A stretch of 5,513 nucleotides of DNA from Chromatiales bacterium (GTDB taxonomy: Bacteria > Pseudomonadota > Gammaproteobacteria > Steroidobacterales > GCA-2729495), in the NCBI GenBank assembly GCA_030614035.1, contig JAUWKW010000118.1, positions 1 through 5,513 of the forward strand, in the 5' to 3' direction. This document shows, in pieces, positions 5,346 through 5,513 of this stretch. The translations under genes were made by a program, and so were the position numbers. How positions within the stretch are numbered: position 1 is the stretch's first letter; the number at the start of each line of letters is the position of its first letter. The notes under the pieces were generated by a model, which saw nothing but the letters and a program-made list of their open reading frames with translations, was not told where the DNA came from and ran no database searches.

Positions 5346-5513
5346 CTAGTTCGACCGGGCTTGTCCAACGTCGTGATAAGAAAGAAGCCGCGGCCCGTCA
5401 AAATAATCCTTTTCGAGCTCGACGAACTTGAATCCGGCGGCTTCGATCAGTTCGTCGATAGCCCGGTTCAAAAAACAGCCTGCGAGCGGACGAAATACTG
5501 GTAACAATCGGTC
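5346..5513 (-). CDS. C-terminal fragment of a class I SAM-dependent methyltransferase
   Basis: On the minus strand an open frame enters from the right edge and ends with TAG at 5346-5348, giving 55 visible residues. They read from RLLPVFRPLAGCFLNR through IDELIEAAGFKFVELEKDYF to DGPRLLSYHDVGQA. This pattern (an LLPVxRxLAGxxxLNR stretch, then a helix ending EAAGF, then a beta strand and a PGPR-like turn) is typical of the last part of UbiE-like class I methyltransferases, including those annotated as phospholipid or small-molecule methyltransferases. The SAM-binding N-terminal part lies outside the window, so no binding motif can be checked and the substrate is unknown. The gene is upstream of the Spy-like gene on the same strand. 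Confidence 0.75.
   Translation of the reverse strand, partial: DRLLPVFRPLAGCFLNRAIDELIEAAGFKFVELEKDYFDGPRLLSYHDVGQARSN

Overview
The window looks like ordinary chromosomal DNA from a proteobacterium, perhaps a gammaproteobacterium. I base this on the mostly GC-rich coding sequence (roughly 58-60% in the lines I counted), the mix of a class III CoA-transferase, a Tat-exported flavoenzyme and a Spy/CpxP-like periplasmic protein, and gene-dense packing. The assignment is an inference, because there is no rRNA, tRNA or other marker gene. I see no CRISPR array, insertion sequence, phage gene or tRNA.

Layout from left to right: (1) Positions 1-751 (+) hold the C-terminal three quarters of an atypical short-chain dehydrogenase that resembles divinyl chlorophyllide 8-vinyl reductase (DVR/BciA). 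It is cut by the left edge and is clearly more AT-rich than the rest. (2) Positions 752-949 are a non-coding gap between convergent genes, with a possible terminator hairpin and a perfect 16-base palindrome. (3) Positions 950-2161 (-) encode a CaiB/BaiF-type CoA-transferase. (4) Positions 2277-3317 (-) encode an exported HSL-family alpha/beta hydrolase, separated from the CoA-transferase by a 115-base gap that contains a perfect 10-bp hairpin. (5) Positions 3318-3527 are the divergent promoter region. (6) Positions 3528-4733 (+) encode an FMN-dependent alpha-hydroxy-acid oxidase with an apparent twin-arginine signal. (7) Positions 4734-4803 separate convergent genes and contain an inverted repeat. 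(8) Positions 4804-5286 (-) encode a Spy/CpxP-like periplasmic protein. (9) Positions 5346-5513 (-) are the last 55 codons of a class I methyltransferase that runs off the right edge.

The central block may work together. A secreted esterase could release a hydroxy acid, a Tat-exported flavoenzyme could oxidise it outside the cytoplasm, and a cytoplasmic CoA-transferase could activate a resulting acid. That link is inferred only from adjacency and predicted localisation; no transporter or regulator is visible. The methyltransferase and the Spy-like gene lie on the same strand 59 bases apart and could be co-transcribed.

I found no clear undescribed multi-gene system. The best leads are the Tat-exported hydroxy-acid oxidase with a Tyr-to-Phe change at a conserved active-site position, and the AT-rich DVR-like gene with no pigment genes beside it.
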